Source: Tretioscincus oriximinensis
Lineage: Eukaryota > Chordata > Lepidosauria > Squamata > Gymnophthalmidae
Reading direction: 5' to 3'
DNA length: 64,000 bases
Assembly: GCA_022410635.1 (NCBI GenBank)
Contig: JAJVDF010000206.1
Location: 918,642 to 982,641 of the forward strand
The notes under the pieces are model-generated. The model ran no database searches and was not told the DNA's origin. It worked only from the letters and a program-made list of their open reading frames with translations. Numbering within the stretch: position 1 is the first letter of the stretch; each line of letters starts with the position of its first letter. Position numbers and translations under genes: made by a program. Of the stretch, positions 23,457 to 35,838 are shown piece after piece.

Positions 23457-24388
23457 ATTCATTAGACTTCTTGTATTTTTTACACAAGTCAGGATATTTC
23501 TGAGCTGCATCTTGCTCTCATGAGGATGCAGCAGTCACCAATATCAGTGAGAATGAAGCTCTGTGATTGGCTTCTCTAAAGATGTCATTACATAACATTT
23601 TTGGAGTAGTTGCAAGAACCAATCAACAAGTAGACTCATCATAATTACCTACAATTTTATCAACAGACTAAAGCAGAATTGTTTTCAGTTGGAGCTGCAA
23701 GGTTTGTTAACAAGGTTTGAAAACCTAAATAACAAATGTACAACAAAGAAAACTTCCATTTGTAATGAACCATTCCTGAATACTGTTGGGACGGATTTTA
23801 GTTACTCCGTTCTTCCTATTGTTAAGTGAAAACAGATTTTTAACAGTATATATGGAATGCGTCTCCCTGAAAAGCACTGACATAATAAGAGGACATGTCT
23901 CTGTCTTCCACAGCATCTCAGCTTTTGTTTACATTTTCAGATAATAAACTTAATTTAGGGAACGTTTAGAAATGCACGTTAAACAATATTATCTATAAAA
24001 GTTAATTTGATTTTATGGTACAACCTGAGGCTACAACAAATTCAAAATGATAGCTAACAACTAATTATAGCGAGCGATTTTAAACTAAATTAACAGTGCC
24101 TTGGAATAGAATATCTTGTTACTCCTCTACAAAAAATATGGGAAAAGCGCATGGAAAGATGGAAAGCACCCCTCCTATAGAATGTAATGTAGTTTACAAA
24201 ATGCATACAAAATGCCAGTTTCATTATGGAAGGGTAATGGAGAATGACATTTCAGAATTTCTTTCAAGAGTCAAATATCCAGATGTGTCTGGGTATGCAT
24301 GTCAGATATATGTCAGATTCTGCTATGAAAGTAGAATGCTATTGCTGGTTTAAATCAGAAATTTATATGGCATAGTGCCTTAAATTGA
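23457..24388. other. Intron, nothing recognised
   Basis: AT-rich, no identifiable feature. Confidence 0.5.
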
Positions 24389-24923
24389 GGTGTACGTAGG
24401 GTTGCCATATTCTGGCAACCCAAAACCGGGACCTCTTCTGCCTGTCTCACCACAAGCGTCCGTGTGTGCGCACGCGTGCACGTGTACCTGCTCCTTTGCC
24501 GGAGGCGGGGTTTTGCCCTGCTCTGGCAAGCGGGCCGCCACCTCGCCTGCAGCAGCGGAGCAAAAACAACTGCGTTTGTGACAGGAGAACAGAGCTGTCC
24601 TCCTGTCACAAACCCAGGCGTTTCTCCTCTGCTAGAGGCGAGTTGGTGGCGAGAGCAAGGCNAAACCCCGCCTCCAGCAAAGGAGCTGCTACGGCGCGCT
24701 CCAAGGGTCCTCCCATGACTCTGGAAAGCGTTGCGCGAGCTGCAGCCGTCAGCTCTGAAGGCTGCTTTTCCTTTAAAATCCCACCTTTTTACATTCCCTG
24801 ACGCAGCATCGGGGAATGTAAAAAGCCGGGATTTTGCCTTAAAACCCGGAGGGGACTATATTTTAGTCCCCAAAACCGGATTTGTCCCGGTTTACCGGGA
24901 CGTATGGCAACCCTAGGTGTACG
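24389..24923. mobile_element. hAT-type non-autonomous element (copy B), with 8-bp TSD
   Basis: A perfect 8-bp duplication GGTGTACG (24389-24396 and 24916-24923) flanks a 519-bp element with exact inverted ends TAGGGTTGCC and GGCAACCCTA. The interior is CpG-rich, lies in the opposite orientation to copy A, and carries a hairpin at 24540-24650 (TTTGTGACAGGAGAACAG against its inverse) and another at 24776-24840. No transposase. Confidence 0.92.
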
Positions 24924-26800
24924 CCTAGCAACAAAAGAACGAGAGAAGCTATATAATGCAGCCGTTGACAATAGGATGAAAAATATGTTTAGATAAATAA
25001 ACATTATCAGGTCATATTTAGCCTATTTAAGAATCATCAAGGCATAGTGCAGGAACATGTTCTCAAATATATAACAACAACTCATATAGTATTACTAGGG
25101 TCCATGTGAGTAAGCAGAAAACTCTTTCCTTTAGTCACTAGTCTATATACACTTAGTAGAGGTACAATTCCTATAGCAAGCAGTATGGAATGCAAGAATC
25201 TTTAAATCTATTTCTGCCGCATGATATTAGCCCTGGCCATATGCCAAAGACCAATATAAAAATAAAATCAAAACCGCCAACTGATCCTCCGTTGGGAAAC
25301 AATTTTATTTAGAATGGATTTATTTTCTCATTCATACGAGAATGCCAGCCCAAACAAATCAGGCATTCCAGAAAACCAACGTAGTATTCAGGCTAGAATT
25401 TGATGGCTTTCAAGGGAACAGGTTTTTGCAATTACCAAGCAGCTGTCTATGATGCCTCTCCAGATACCACCAATCAAGGAAGAACTTATGCTTGTTCTGA
25501 TGGAATCAAGGTACAAATGGTATGTTATGGTTAATTATTTTCAGGCATGGTAGGTTANAGGCTGTTCCCACCTACCATCTGAATGGACTAAATCCCGAAT
25601 AACAGACATAAGATTACCACTGGCCCAAATAAAAGGAAGTGGACCAATACTATTTGCTGCAGCACAGGTCCTGAATCTGCGAGTGTGATTCCACTAACAA
25701 TAATATTTCTGCCTGGGCTTTCTTTGGAGTCAGCCATTTTTGTTCCTCTGTGTGAAGGGGGTCCAGGTAGAAATTTTGCATAATGAGTTGTTCCTCCCTT
25801 TGTATATATCCACATGTTTATTCCTAACTGGGGGGAAAGAGCAACTCAGTCTACAGAAATACCCCAAGATAAGTTCTTTTGCCTTGCCTTTAGGTCATTT
25901 TTCGGCTTGCTGCAGATGTTTACGGGCTAGCTGTGGGTTCTTTTTGTATTACATTAAGGTGTTCTGGAGTAGAATAGGTTACCTTGTCCTAGAATACTAG
26001 GTCCCAAAATCCCATTCTTGATGCTGCCCTGATCCAGTCTCGCATTAATTTCTAATCTGAAATGCATCTGAAATATAATGAGATGACAAGTTATTGTCAA
26101 ATAACTCTGACAATCTGTTGGTATTTAAATTGATTCTGTGTTTTCAGAGGAAATATAAAGCCATAAGTAGTGGTAATATGCAATATACTAATAATAATCC
26201 ATTGGGGGGTAGCTGCTTATTTAAAAAGTGTTTTACACTTTTTGTATATTAACTTCCATTGTTACAGCTGTGATATGTAGTCTAATGCCTAAAATAATAT
26301 TANGAAGAATACAACTAAAACTGGTAAGAAACACCCAGATCTTCTCCCATGCAAACAAGACAAATCAAACTGCCTTGAGGAAAACTGTTTTGTTCTGCTC
26401 ACAGCAATGAGAAATTTATTAGCCTTCTGGTGGAAAGATGTCATCTTCCTAGCTTTCCATTACGCTCACATCCCAATGTGGATGCAATTTCCACTGAAAC
26501 TTACATACCTCTTATCTATAAAAATGTTGTTATCCTTTGAATTAGAGCGCTGGCAAAATAATGTAAATTGGCAAAATACTAAAAACTATTTTGGGAGTTG
26601 AGCACTCTTGTGATCAAGGGAATGTAAACATATGGAAGCTAGCAGAAAATAATCTCAAGAGAATTAGGCTGCTACAAAGGCATCAAATTTTTAAAGTATT
26701 GTTCTTTATATGTTCATTGCCCAGTAAAGGTTATTTTTTTATTTGGTTCTCATCCTGTTTCTTTTNATCCTTATGGAGTGATTCAGACTTTTCCTTAACA
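24924..26800. other. Intron, nothing recognised
   Basis: About 1.9 kb with no gene or clear repeat. Confidence 0.5.
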
Positions 26801-26845
26801 TATTTATTTATTTACATTTTTATACCCGAAGGTCTCAGTCACCAA
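26801..26845 (-). mobile_element. LINE/SINE tail fragment
   Basis: ATTTATTTATTTACATTTTT followed by ATACCCGAAGGTCTCAG is the inverted shared tail. Confidence 0.5.
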
Positions 26846-28165
26846 ACTAGAGAAGTTGCTCTCTGGTGTAGGTTTTCCTGCTTGAACAAGATTGGAGGCA
26901 CATAAGCAAANCCAAATAAAGGGTCAGCAGCACTCCTGTTAACACTGGCAGTAGATGCTATATAGAAAGTAGATGCTCCATGGAAAGAAGAAGCTACACG
27001 ATATTGCCAAAACTATTCTCTTATACTTGCACTCACTTGCTTGGGTGGGTGAGCGAATACTTTTTGGCTATATAATGTATGTTAATGAGGCACAGATTTC
27101 TAAGGGCTTTTTTATACCAGGCAGTCAACTGGCCTATGATCTGGCCTGTGCTTTTGCCATTCACATGTTAGTGTGACATAGCAGATGCCTCCACTCTCCC
27201 CTTTGTCATACTTTGTCTACAACGGATAAAGTGGGAACAAGGGTACCAAAAATGGTACTCTAGCTTGGTGTATTTGTAAATGTCCCGAAGTAGTGCAGGT
27301 TAGTGTGGAAAGGATCTAAGTGGCTATAAGTTTGATCTCCACATAAGATGGCTTCATCCAGAAACCATGAGGGAGAGTCATGGTCAACTGTAGGACATTT
27401 CCCTGTCTCCATTTCAGAGAGACCAAGCAGATATATTTGGAACAAATAAAAGCACATCATAATAGTATCTACACCTAGCATTCAATGCAGAAGGACTNTG
27501 AATATGAATGAGTAGAACTCAGTCCTAAATATTAATTACCTTATCTTGCCTTCAGCACGTCTGTAGCTCAGTCCCTCCCAAGCTTTAAATAATTACAAAC
27601 TTCTTTGTCCTTTCATCTCACGTTGCAATAGACCCTGTCATATGAAAATGATGAGGAATCACAGAGGGAGGCACCTTCTCTCAGCACTGATTAAGCAGCT
27701 TAAGGAGACTATGGAAAATATTTTCATTCCCAGAACTAAATCAACCTTTCTCAGCACACTTCCTCTGCACTTCTCTTTGCTGTCACTAAGAAAATTAGAC
27801 CATGTGACTAGGTGTCCTGAAACAGTGGTTCACAAGATTTGACGTAAGAATCTATCTAGAGTCTTGTGAAGAAGTTCAGAAAAGTTAGAGGCTATCTCAA
27901 ATCCCCTACTTTCAATAAATGGAAATTATGATGAAAAATTTAGAAGAGCAGATTTTTGTTTCTGCATATGTAACCAAAGCTGATTCCTGCAAATGTGATT
28001 TTTGGACCATCTATTCAAACTATTTCAGGCTGTAGCAAAATGGTATAATTTGAAAAAATTGATAAAAGTTTTTAATACAGACATTTCAGTTCCTCTTAGT
28101 CTGGAGTACATCAGAGGTGTATCATGCTTACCCAAGCCCTGTTCTTGTCTCACTTTTTATACTTA
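26846..28165. other. Intron, nothing recognised
   Basis: No feature identified. Confidence 0.5.
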
Positions 28166-28177
28166 GGCAAAAAAGGC

Positions 28178-28295
28178 ATACAGTTTGGTGTAATCTGGTA
28201 GTTTCTTGGCTCGATTACACACTCCTCCATCAGCTGGGTGACTTAGAACTCTCTNAGCCCCCCCCTACTTCTCAGGGTGCCAGTTGTCAAGAGAG
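28178..28295 (+). mobile_element. tRNA-derived SINE head fragment
   Basis: CATACAGTTTGGTGTAATCT, a decayed B-box region and ACTCCTCCATCAGCTGGGTG match the head and body start of the SINE at 6050-6305. Confidence 0.6.
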
Positions 28296-28351
28296 CAACA
28301 AAAGCTATGTGGGGTACCCTATGTGGGGTGAAAAAGGCATTATAAACACTA

Positions 28352-28442
28352 ATTATAATTATTGTTGTTATTGGTATTATTATTATTATTATTATTAGTA
28401 GTAGTAGTAGTAGTAGTAGTAGTCGTAGTCGTCGTAGTCGTA
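28352..28442. repeat. Compound (TTA)n(GTA)n(GTC)n microsatellite
   Basis: TTATTATTAT changes to GTAGTAGTAG and then GTCGTAGTCG. Derived open frames are low complexity. Confidence 0.9.
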
Positions 28443-28651
28443 TGCTCCCAAGTTAAGCTTGAACTCCTGAGCACATTATTCAATTTCCTTAGTATAGTGG
28501 AATCTGCCATTGATTACATCCAGGAAATTCAAAGAATCAAACCTGGAACTTTCTCCATCCAAACAGATACTCTGCCACTGACTGTTTGTAGAAAGTCAAG
28601 CAAAGAGCAGCTTAGAATTATTTTTGAAATGTATTCTGACTGCATAGCACA

Positions 28652-29240
28652 CAGGTAAGAACATAAGAGCCCTGTGGGTCAGGCCACAGGCCACCGGCCA
28701 CTTAGTCCAACATTCTGCCTATTTTCTCAGTAGATAGAATATAAGGAGTATACCTGTCCTCCATCAATTTATCCAAACTCTTTTTAAACCCATCTTGGCT
28801 AGTAGCCAGGTGTTAGGTTTTATCCAGGCTAGTTGCTGTCACCACCTTCTGGCAGAAAATTCCATAGACAGGTGATTTGAAAAAAATAATCTTTGACAGT
28901 TCTAACTTTTCTAGCTATCACTTTCATAGAATAACCCTGGTTTTAATATTGTGCAGTAGAAAAAATAATTCTTTGCTATCTACCAAATATATGTATCCTT
29001 TCTATTATCTTTCAAGATTGAAAAAGTCTAGACATTGTAGCAAAATCTCACAAGGGAAGTGTTTCAGGCCCTTGATCATTCTGGTTGACCATTTCTGCAC
29101 TTGGCTTCCTAGTACAAATTGTACTATACAGGTAGCCCATCTTTATGAGCTAATTGGGACCAAATGTTTGCTTACAAGGCAAGGATTTATAAAGCAGAAC
29201 ACAATATCTTTTTGGATATTCAGCTTNAGTATAAGGGCCT
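28652..29240 (-). mobile_element. CR1-clade LINE 3' end, divergent copy (copy 5)
   Basis: AAGAACATAAGAGCCCTGTG opens the inverted 3' end. A conserved run CAGAAAATTCCATAGACAGG and CAAGGGAAGTGTTTCAGGCC (RT C-terminal region inverted) follows. Longer but older than the TTCTTATG copies near 50 and 56 kb. Confidence 0.75.
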
Positions 29241-31140
29241 AAAACNTGAGTGCTTGTAAAGATGTTAAATCATAAAGCGGGGTTTACCTTTATTCAAAGG
29301 AATCTAGTGAGGAGTTGTTGATCTTCAACCCAAAGAAACTTTTTAAAGATCAAANTGTGTCAGTAAAAAAGATGGAGCTGCCAAGGACAAATCACATGGC
29401 AGACGTAGACAGGGGAGGACCGGCCAGGTTGTCATCTTGACTGACGGTAGGTAGCCCTCTGATAAAGTGGCCCCACCCTGGGGTTTAGTTGCATTTTAAA
29501 AGTTGTGGTTTATCCATGGTGTTTTGCACGCAAGCAACAAAAGTGGCTCAGCTGTACGTGAATTCTGGTCTGCGCTTGGGCGCAGAATTGGTGCATGGCA
29601 TACGAGATGTTTGGGTTCAGCAGATTCGTCTCTGCATGTTCCTGCCCACCTACTGCCATCCAATATTGTCTGGACCTGTTTCTCTACTTTGGAAAGCAAG
29701 TTATATTTGAGCACCCACTTAATTCCTTTAATATTTAGCAATAATAAATGATTGAAGTACAGATTGAAGTAAGTAAATACTACAGTCTTAATACACTTTC
29801 TCCCAATGCCTCATTTAAAGCTTAGAATGCCCCCTAAGGCAAATACTATTCTATTACTTTTAACGTTCTCCTGCCTCTGACTGCATTCTATTTCCTGATT
29901 ACCCCAAATATATTTGCCATCTCTCTGCGAATGGAAGCCCTCCTGCTAAACTATCAAGAACAGAAAGTGAGTGTATGAAAAATGCTAGAAGGAAAGGAAG
30001 GAAGGAAATTAACACAAAGCTCTGCCAAGGCGCCACCTTAACAACTTAAAATTTTTGGATCCCAATTGCAGGAACCACTTTTATACATGTAATACAGAAA
30101 GCATTAAGAAAACCAGACCACTGCAAAAACTGTGTAATTCTGGAACCCATTAAGAGATCTCTCTGCAGAACCTGACAACACCAGCTCCATTCTTACACTT
30201 TGCCACGGGTATCTCAAGAACTTCCTTAAAACTAGTATATTTGGGAGATCATCCTAAGATACTTTGCATCCTAAGATGCAAAACCATATATTGTGTTTGA
30301 TTTTTTATATGCTAAGGACTTTTTCACATTAATCTGGGAGTTCAGAGGCCTTCCTTCTGCAAAATGGGATACTTTATGGGGAGACTACACTCCTTCAAAC
30401 ATGCTGTAACTACTTTGGATACTGGTAGAGCTGTTTTTACAGGTCTGTCAGCAGTCTAACTTGCACGCCTACATGAACCAATAAAGCAAATGGAATATTT
30501 TGGCAGCACACAGAATTGCACTTCTAAAACGGTTTTGTAGCCATCAGAGAACCTGAAAGCTGGTGCAGAAGATTATTATGATCTTCAGGAGCTGGTAAGA
30601 GTGCTGACCTGGAACTGCTGTCAATGTGCAGAAAGCTTGTCCTGGGTTAAATGCATAATTGCCTCATGACCACCATTCTCTATGGAATCATGGAGGTATG
30701 TTCAGGGACTCTAGATGTACTTTAAGAAGAGAAGTCTGTCATTGAAAATGCATCTTCTGTTTGGCACAATTATTCACATGGAAATAGATTGCCATATTCT
30801 GTAGATTCTGCAATTTCAGGGTGTCATCCTAAAAAGCAAAATCAACAATTTTGATAGTGACAGTAGCTCTGGGTTTGGTTTGGGTGGAATTGGGGGCGTC
30901 CTGGATTTGGAGTCTGGAAGTATGACAACCCTATCTTTAAAGATAATAAACAGTGAAAAGGGAAAGCAAGGGTTTGCAGTTCTTTAACCATGCAAGTTAC
31001 TTATTATACATGCAGATTTGCAAGCATAATAATAGTATATAAAACAAGATTTTTTTTTGTTAAAGTGCCATAACTGCCTACTTGATCTGAATCAAATATT
31101 TAGGCAGTTCTGTAAACTTATTAGGAGCAAATATAAATTC
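29241..31140. other. Intron, nothing recognised
   Basis: About 1.9 kb with no gene or family identified; a short GAAG-rich run lies near 29990. Confidence 0.5.
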
Positions 31141-31151
31141 CTAACAATTGT

Positions 31152-31200
31152 GATACACTGTTATGTTACAGTGTTCCCTTAATTGTTTTGAACAGTATAT
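31152..31200. mobile_element. Half of a mariner-like MITE
   Basis: CACTGTTATGTTACAGTGTT, CCCTTAATTGTTTTGAACAG, TATA is the right arm of the 49.75 kb hairpin element. The left arm is missing or eroded. Confidence 0.6.
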
Positions 31201-31210
31201 TTTCAATACA

Positions 31211-32204
31211 CACAGAATCCTATATCACTCTGCTTCNTCAGGCTAATATCCCATTTCCTGCTATTGTGATACATTATTCATATGAACTCGAAAAATTATT
31301 CCTAAACCAGCATGTACACTGAATGCAAATCTGTATCATTTCTGTAATTTTTTGTTCCTTTCCCCTTTTTAAAATGAAATGACAATATTTAAAAATGCAA
31401 CCTGATTTCTACTTTACATTAAAAAGCTAAAGTAACAAAATTACCCTGAAAACTTAAAAATTAAATAGGCCAAAATCTAAAAATTAATCAAAAGAAGCAC
31501 TTCATTCCAATTCAGCACAATCATCTTTAGATTCTTTAGCAGCATCTCACCGCCCTGTAAGACAGCAGGAAGCAACCCCAAGATCTGCCAAATCCTTATA
31601 TTACTATTCCTTTCTACTTACTCACACTCTTTGGGTGCTTTGCTAGCATTCATGTATTTAAATAGGAACAGCAGTGCATGGATTTGGCATTAGGAGATAA
31701 ATGGTATTAGAGGAGTTACTAAAATAGCATCTTTTCCAACCTACTAACCCAGAACCAGATTAGGAATCTCTCACACATATGTGTGGTATTCTCTGTATAG
31801 TCTCAGGAGAATTATAGGCTTTAACCCACATCTGGAAGCGCCCTTAGAAGCTTTTGAAACTAGAACAACATTTATGATATCATCCCAAATGGCATTTGTT
31901 TTCATTTCTGACAGCACATTCAGGCATCTGATTATGGACTCTCCCCCAGAGTGAATTTGGGATCCTAAGAAGTCAAATAAAATATAAAAAAGATACTTTT
32001 CGTCATCCCAACGTCTCTGTTCTGCATCTTTTTTGAAAATGCAAAAGAATTGCTTTTGGGACAACCTGCGGTTAGGGTTGGTTGGGTTACAAACTCCAGT
32101 AGCCAATAACAGCCTATTATGGCTGTCAACCAATCAGGTCAATGCAAAATTGGGCTCCAACAACCAATAGAAAAAAAGCAAGCATATTAGAAGGAAAAGA
32201 AGTA
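31211..32204. other. Intron, nothing recognised
   Basis: An open frame at 31771-32133 (minus) has no recognised domain and no gene context; not called. Confidence 0.5.
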
Positions 32205-32465
32205 CAGGGTTTTTATACCCCGCTTTTCTCACCCAAAGGAACTCCAATAGCTTACAAGGTATTTTTTACCTGAAAGCTTACATTCTGTCTTCCCCTTCAC
32301 ATTCACCTAGTTGTGATTGCTCTTTATCGAACAACTAGGTTGGCTGAAGCTAAAACCAGTAGATGGCGCTCACTCCTCTCCACAGCAGATACATGGGCCT
32401 CAAATGCTGACCTCTCTTATTGAAAGATCATTGGTCTTAACCTCTACACCACTATGCCTCTATCA
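32205..32465 (-). mobile_element. tRNA-derived SINE, second type, with CTCF-like motif
   Basis: On the minus strand the head GAGGCATAGTGGTGTAGAGG is tRNA-like and the tail reads GGTGAGAAAAGCGGGGTATA, a common squamate SINE tail form. The insert carries the sequence CCAGTAGATGGCGC (plus strand 32356-32369). Confidence 0.65.
32356..32369 (+). promoter_or_regulatory. CTCF core consensus match inside a SINE
   Basis: CCAGTAGATGGCGC fits CCASYAGRKGGCRS at every position. It lies in the CDC42EP3 intron about 3.5 kb from the CTCF-like site in the promoter island and points toward it. Confidence 0.45.
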
Positions 32466-32744
32466 ATGAATTATTCAGGAGGCTGTACATGGGGCGAAGT
32501 GAACATAGCAAAACACAGTATCCTTTCTTCACACTTAAAATGTCTTTCCAAATGTACACCTACTTCAGAGACACAAGATGTGAAAACAAATGCCATTTCC
32601 TAAGAGAAGGAGCATGGCACCTAACTGTGTATTCTTTGCAAATCCAAATTTCAGAATCAGCCTAAAAGTATCCTGCTTATCTTGATCTGAACAGGACTGC
32701 CTGATTGACTAATTCAGATGTTTATTTTAAAATGTCTTTCCAGA

Positions 32745-33290
32745 AAGAACATAAGAGAAGCCCTGTTGCTGAATAGGGCCACAGCCCATCCAGTCCAACA
32801 CTCTGTCCCACATAGAAGTCCACCAATTGCACCTGGGCAAAACTTTCATCTATTTTTGATTCCCTGCAAATGGCATTTCAGGAATACTGTCTATTACTCC
32901 ATCCCGGAAGCAATATCAAGTAATTATTGATACACTTGCCTTCCATGGATTTGTCTATTTCTAACTTAAAGCTATCCAGTCTACTAGCTACCACCACCTC
33001 TTCTGGAAATAAATTCCACAGACCAATGACCCTCTGGGTAAAAAACCACAACATTTCCTTATCTGTCCGCCCTTCAGCTTCATTGAGTGCCCCTTGGTTC
33101 TAGTGGTTGTATGATAAAATAATTTCTCTCTATTCACTTTATCCATCGCATGCATGATTTTGTACACTTCAGTCAGATTACCTCTTAAACTGTTTTTTGA
33201 AGCTGAAGAGACCTAGATGTTGCAGTCTGATTTCATAAGGGAGGTATTTGAGCCCTTTGATCATTCTTACAAGATCATCACAGAAATGAT
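32745..33290 (-). mobile_element. CR1-clade LINE 3' end (copy 6)
   Basis: AGAACATAAGAGAAGCCCTG, then CAGCCCATCCAGTCC and the RT C-terminal part inverted (AATAAATTCCACAGACCAAT, CCCTTTGATCATTC). One of the longer copies, diverged. Confidence 0.8.
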
Positions 33291-33447
33291 GGCTTGGAAG
33301 GGCAGGTTGGGCCTGTTAACAATTATATATATATATATTTTGGGGGAGGAATTGTAGGGAAAAGGCTGTCATGGAATGATGGAACATGTAGTTCAGGAAA
33401 TCTAAAGCTCCAGGTCTTCACATGGACTACTAGTATATTAACAATTT

Positions 33448-33545
33448 AGACCCTGATCACACATCCACTTTTCAACTGTCTTCACTTCTAAAGATTTATT
33501 TTATTCCTCATCCGGCTCATTCTTTACTCTACTCTTAATCCATTT
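33448..33545. mobile_element. Weak copy of the TTCAGTCCTGA foldback family
   Basis: GATCACACATCCACTTTTCA and GTCTTCACTTCTAAAG follow the left arm of the family; the right arm is eroded. Confidence 0.4.
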
Positions 33546-33699
33546 ATTTTTCTTAGACTAAACCGTACACACAACCCCCCCAAGGATTCAGCTCATACTT
33601 CAGGATTGAAGAAGGATTAAAAGTGCAGTAGATGTATATAACCAAAGACTTACTTGAAATGGAATTTGCTCTTTTCTGTACCGCTGATTGATACACCAC

Positions 33700-33835
33700 G
33701 GTGCTGTCCCCACTGAGGCTTATACTGGACAGAGCTTGGCCATCCACATGCCAGTGTAGTCTATGGCAGGCCCCACTTGGAGGTCTGCTATAGTGCATGT
33801 AGATGGCAGAATATCTCAGAGTAAGACAAGGTGTG
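33700..33835. mobile_element. Repeat related to the GTCCCCACTGAG foldback family
   Basis: GTGCTGTCCCCACTGAGGCT, AGAGCTTGGCCATCCACATG and CAGTGTAGTCTATGGCAGGC match blocks of the hairpins at 36.0 and 36.8 kb. Confidence 0.6.
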
Positions 33836-34084
33836 GACTCGGCCCATGTGATTCAGTGATTAACCCCATCCCTTTCTTTGGGGGAATTTGTACAGCACAG
33901 TAATTGAGATTGTTGCTCTGGGGTTGAGAAGTTTTTAAGGTACTATTACTAGGGGTCAACTCACGATGACCACATGGGCTCAGTTTGCTAGACATGGAAG
34001 CATTTTGCCATTAGCTTCTTCTACGCTACAAAGATGCCAGGGGTGAAACTTGTGATCTTCTACTTTCAAATCTGTTGCTGTACC

Positions 34085-34200
34085 AAATTACTGAGTTAAA
34101 TTTCCTGTTTGTTTTTAAACTTTCTTCAGTCTTGAAGTATAAGCTTAATCTGACTAAACCCCATTCTTTTGGATTAAAAATAAACTGTAAAATAAAATAA
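34085..34200. mobile_element. Weak copy of the TTCAGTCCTGA foldback family
   Basis: TTTTTAAACTTTCTTCAGTC and TTGAAGTATAAGCTTAATCT match the left part of the family; the right arm is partial. Confidence 0.4.
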
Positions 34201-34303
34201 AGTAAAGGTGACATGGCCATAGTTCCTTTGGTGGAGCTCTGGAATGGTGGCGTCAAATCTCTGTTCGTCCCTGAGGTGGCATCGCTTTGTGATTGTTGGA
34301 TAC

Positions 34304-34507
34304 TACCAGATCAGACCTGGGCAAGGGGCGGCCCGAGGGCCACATGCGGCCCTCCTACTGTCTCTGACCGGCCCGCCCCTCTTAGCTCAGAGTTATATAC
34401 AGTATTGGGTAGAACTGAGTTAACTATATTAATCCGGCCCTCTAAAACCACCCCAATTTCTCATGCGGCCCCTTGGGAAAAATTAATTGCCCACCCCTGT
34501 ATTAGAT
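34304..34507. mobile_element. Small hAT-like element next to the CpG island
   Basis: Ends CAGACCTGGGCAA and TTGCCCACCCCTG are inverted. The subterminal part has GGGCCACATGCGGCCC typical of vertebrate hAT-Charlie-like MITEs. Flanks TACCAGAT (34304-34311) and TATTAGAT (34500-34507) agree at 6 of 8 bases. 188-bp element. Confidence 0.75.
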
Positions 34508-35004
34508 CATGGCCAACTCTTTGGTTGACTGCATATATAAGCCTCTCTATGGGTTCTTTTTTTTTTTTCCTGGCAGCTACACAAGCCACTGCTTACCTCT
34601 GGGGAGCGCCTGGGAATTGATCCAGTTCCCTTTTGCATTACTCCTGAGCTGCAGCGACCCCCTGGCATCCCTTACCTACGACTATTTTTCAGCCCCGTTT
34701 TTCCGGGGTTGTTTGAATGTCAAAAGGAAGAGACGAGGAGTTGCCCTGAATTCCCGCGGGCCACGATGGGGCGCAAATGTCAGACCCAAGGCCAGTTGCT
34801 GGTGGGAGCGATGGGGAGGTCCAGATTCCCCGAGGGGGTCCCCATGATGCCTGTGCCCCAAGGTAGCTGAGGCCACTCCGTCCGAGGGGGCAGGAAAAGG
34901 CCTCCAGGCGCCGTCCGAGCGATTTCCCAACCCACTTCCGACGCTCCCGCGCGCAAACCCCGGGACCTTGTGGGGGGACTCGCCGAGCCCAGGGGCAGCC
35001 CAGG

Positions 35005-35010
35005 ACTCAC
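35005..35010 (-). other. Candidate splice donor for CDC42EP3 exon 1 (option B)
   Basis: Minus strand reads CTTGTG followed by GTGAGT. G at -1 fits better than option A. It could be an alternative or longer first exon. A third option, TAG followed by GTAAGG, starts at 34675 at the edge of the island. Confidence 0.35.
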
Positions 35011-35449
35011 CACAAGCGCCCCAGCCCAGCCCGCGCCGTCGCAGACCGCAGCCCCGTCCTTGGGCGGAGCGGCTCTAGGGCTGCTGCTGCTGCTGCGCCT
35101 GTCGCCTCCGCTTCCCTCCTGCCCAGCTGCTGCGGCCCCGACCCCCCCCCCCCACGACCCCCGCCTGCGCCCCCTTTGCCCCCCACTGCCCGGCGAGCAC
35201 ACAAAGCGCCCCCCAGGCACCCGCAGGAGGGCGAAGCAGCCACGAAGCCCCCGGCGAGGTCCCCCCCAGCCACTCCGCCCCTCCGCCCCCCCCCCCAGCC
35301 CCTCCGGCCAAGTGAAGGCACCGGAGCCCCTTCTGGGCGTGGAGGAGGCGGAGGGCGCGGAAGCCCCAGCACAGCCCCCCCACCCGGGGCACCTCTCGCC
35401 CGCAGCGCCGCTGGGGGGGAATCCCGGAGCGCCCCGCGCACCAGTCGCC

Positions 35450-35455
35450 ACTTAC
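35450..35455 (-). other. Candidate splice donor for CDC42EP3 exon 1 (option A)
   Basis: Minus strand reads GCAGAACC followed by GTAAGT, a perfect match to the intronic half of the donor consensus. It lies centrally in the CpG island. The exon side is weak (C at -1). Confidence 0.45.
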
Positions 35456-35685
35456 GGTTCTGCCGGCGGGAGAGAAGGAGGAGGAGGAGGAGGAGCTCCC
35501 AGCCGCCCCTCGGTGCGCCTCAGCCCCGCCGCTCCTGCCGCCGCTGCCCGCCCGGCTGCCCGCTGTCCCCGGCTGTCGGCTCCAAGGAAGCGGCGGCGGG
35601 AGCCAGGGAAGGGCCGGCAGGGGAGGCGGAGGGAGGCGGAGGAGCAGCGGCAGCCGGTGGTTGGGGCGCAGAGGCGCCTCTCCCG

Positions 35686-35692
35686 TGACTCA
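35686..35692. promoter_or_regulatory. AP-1 consensus site (TGACTCA) in the CpG island
   Basis: Exact TGACTCA, the JUN/FOS binding consensus (TRE), just before the (CCG)n run. In a promoter this suggests serum or phorbol-type inducibility, but a 7-bp match alone is weak evidence. Confidence 0.4.
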
Positions 35693-35693
35693 G

Positions 35694-35722
35694 AGGCCGC
35701 CGCCGCCGCCGCCGCCGCCGCA
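35694..35722. repeat. (CCG)n / (GCC)n trinucleotide run
   Basis: About nine tandem CCG-type units inside the promoter island, directly downstream (plus sense) of the AP-1 motif. On the minus strand it would be CGG-type and could fall in or next to the 5' UTR. Confidence 0.8.
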
Positions 35723-35838
35723 CCTGTGATCGCCTGTCAGCCGCCAGCGCCCGCCCCCTGCGCCGCCGCTTCCACGCGCAGCTCCCCCTTCGCCAGCGCC
35801 GGCGCCCTCGCTCCCCTTGCAAGCTGCCGCGCGCCACG

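Noticed and set aside
31771..32133. 120-codon minus-strand open frame
   Set aside because: No recognised domain, no splice or promoter context, and length is within chance for this window.
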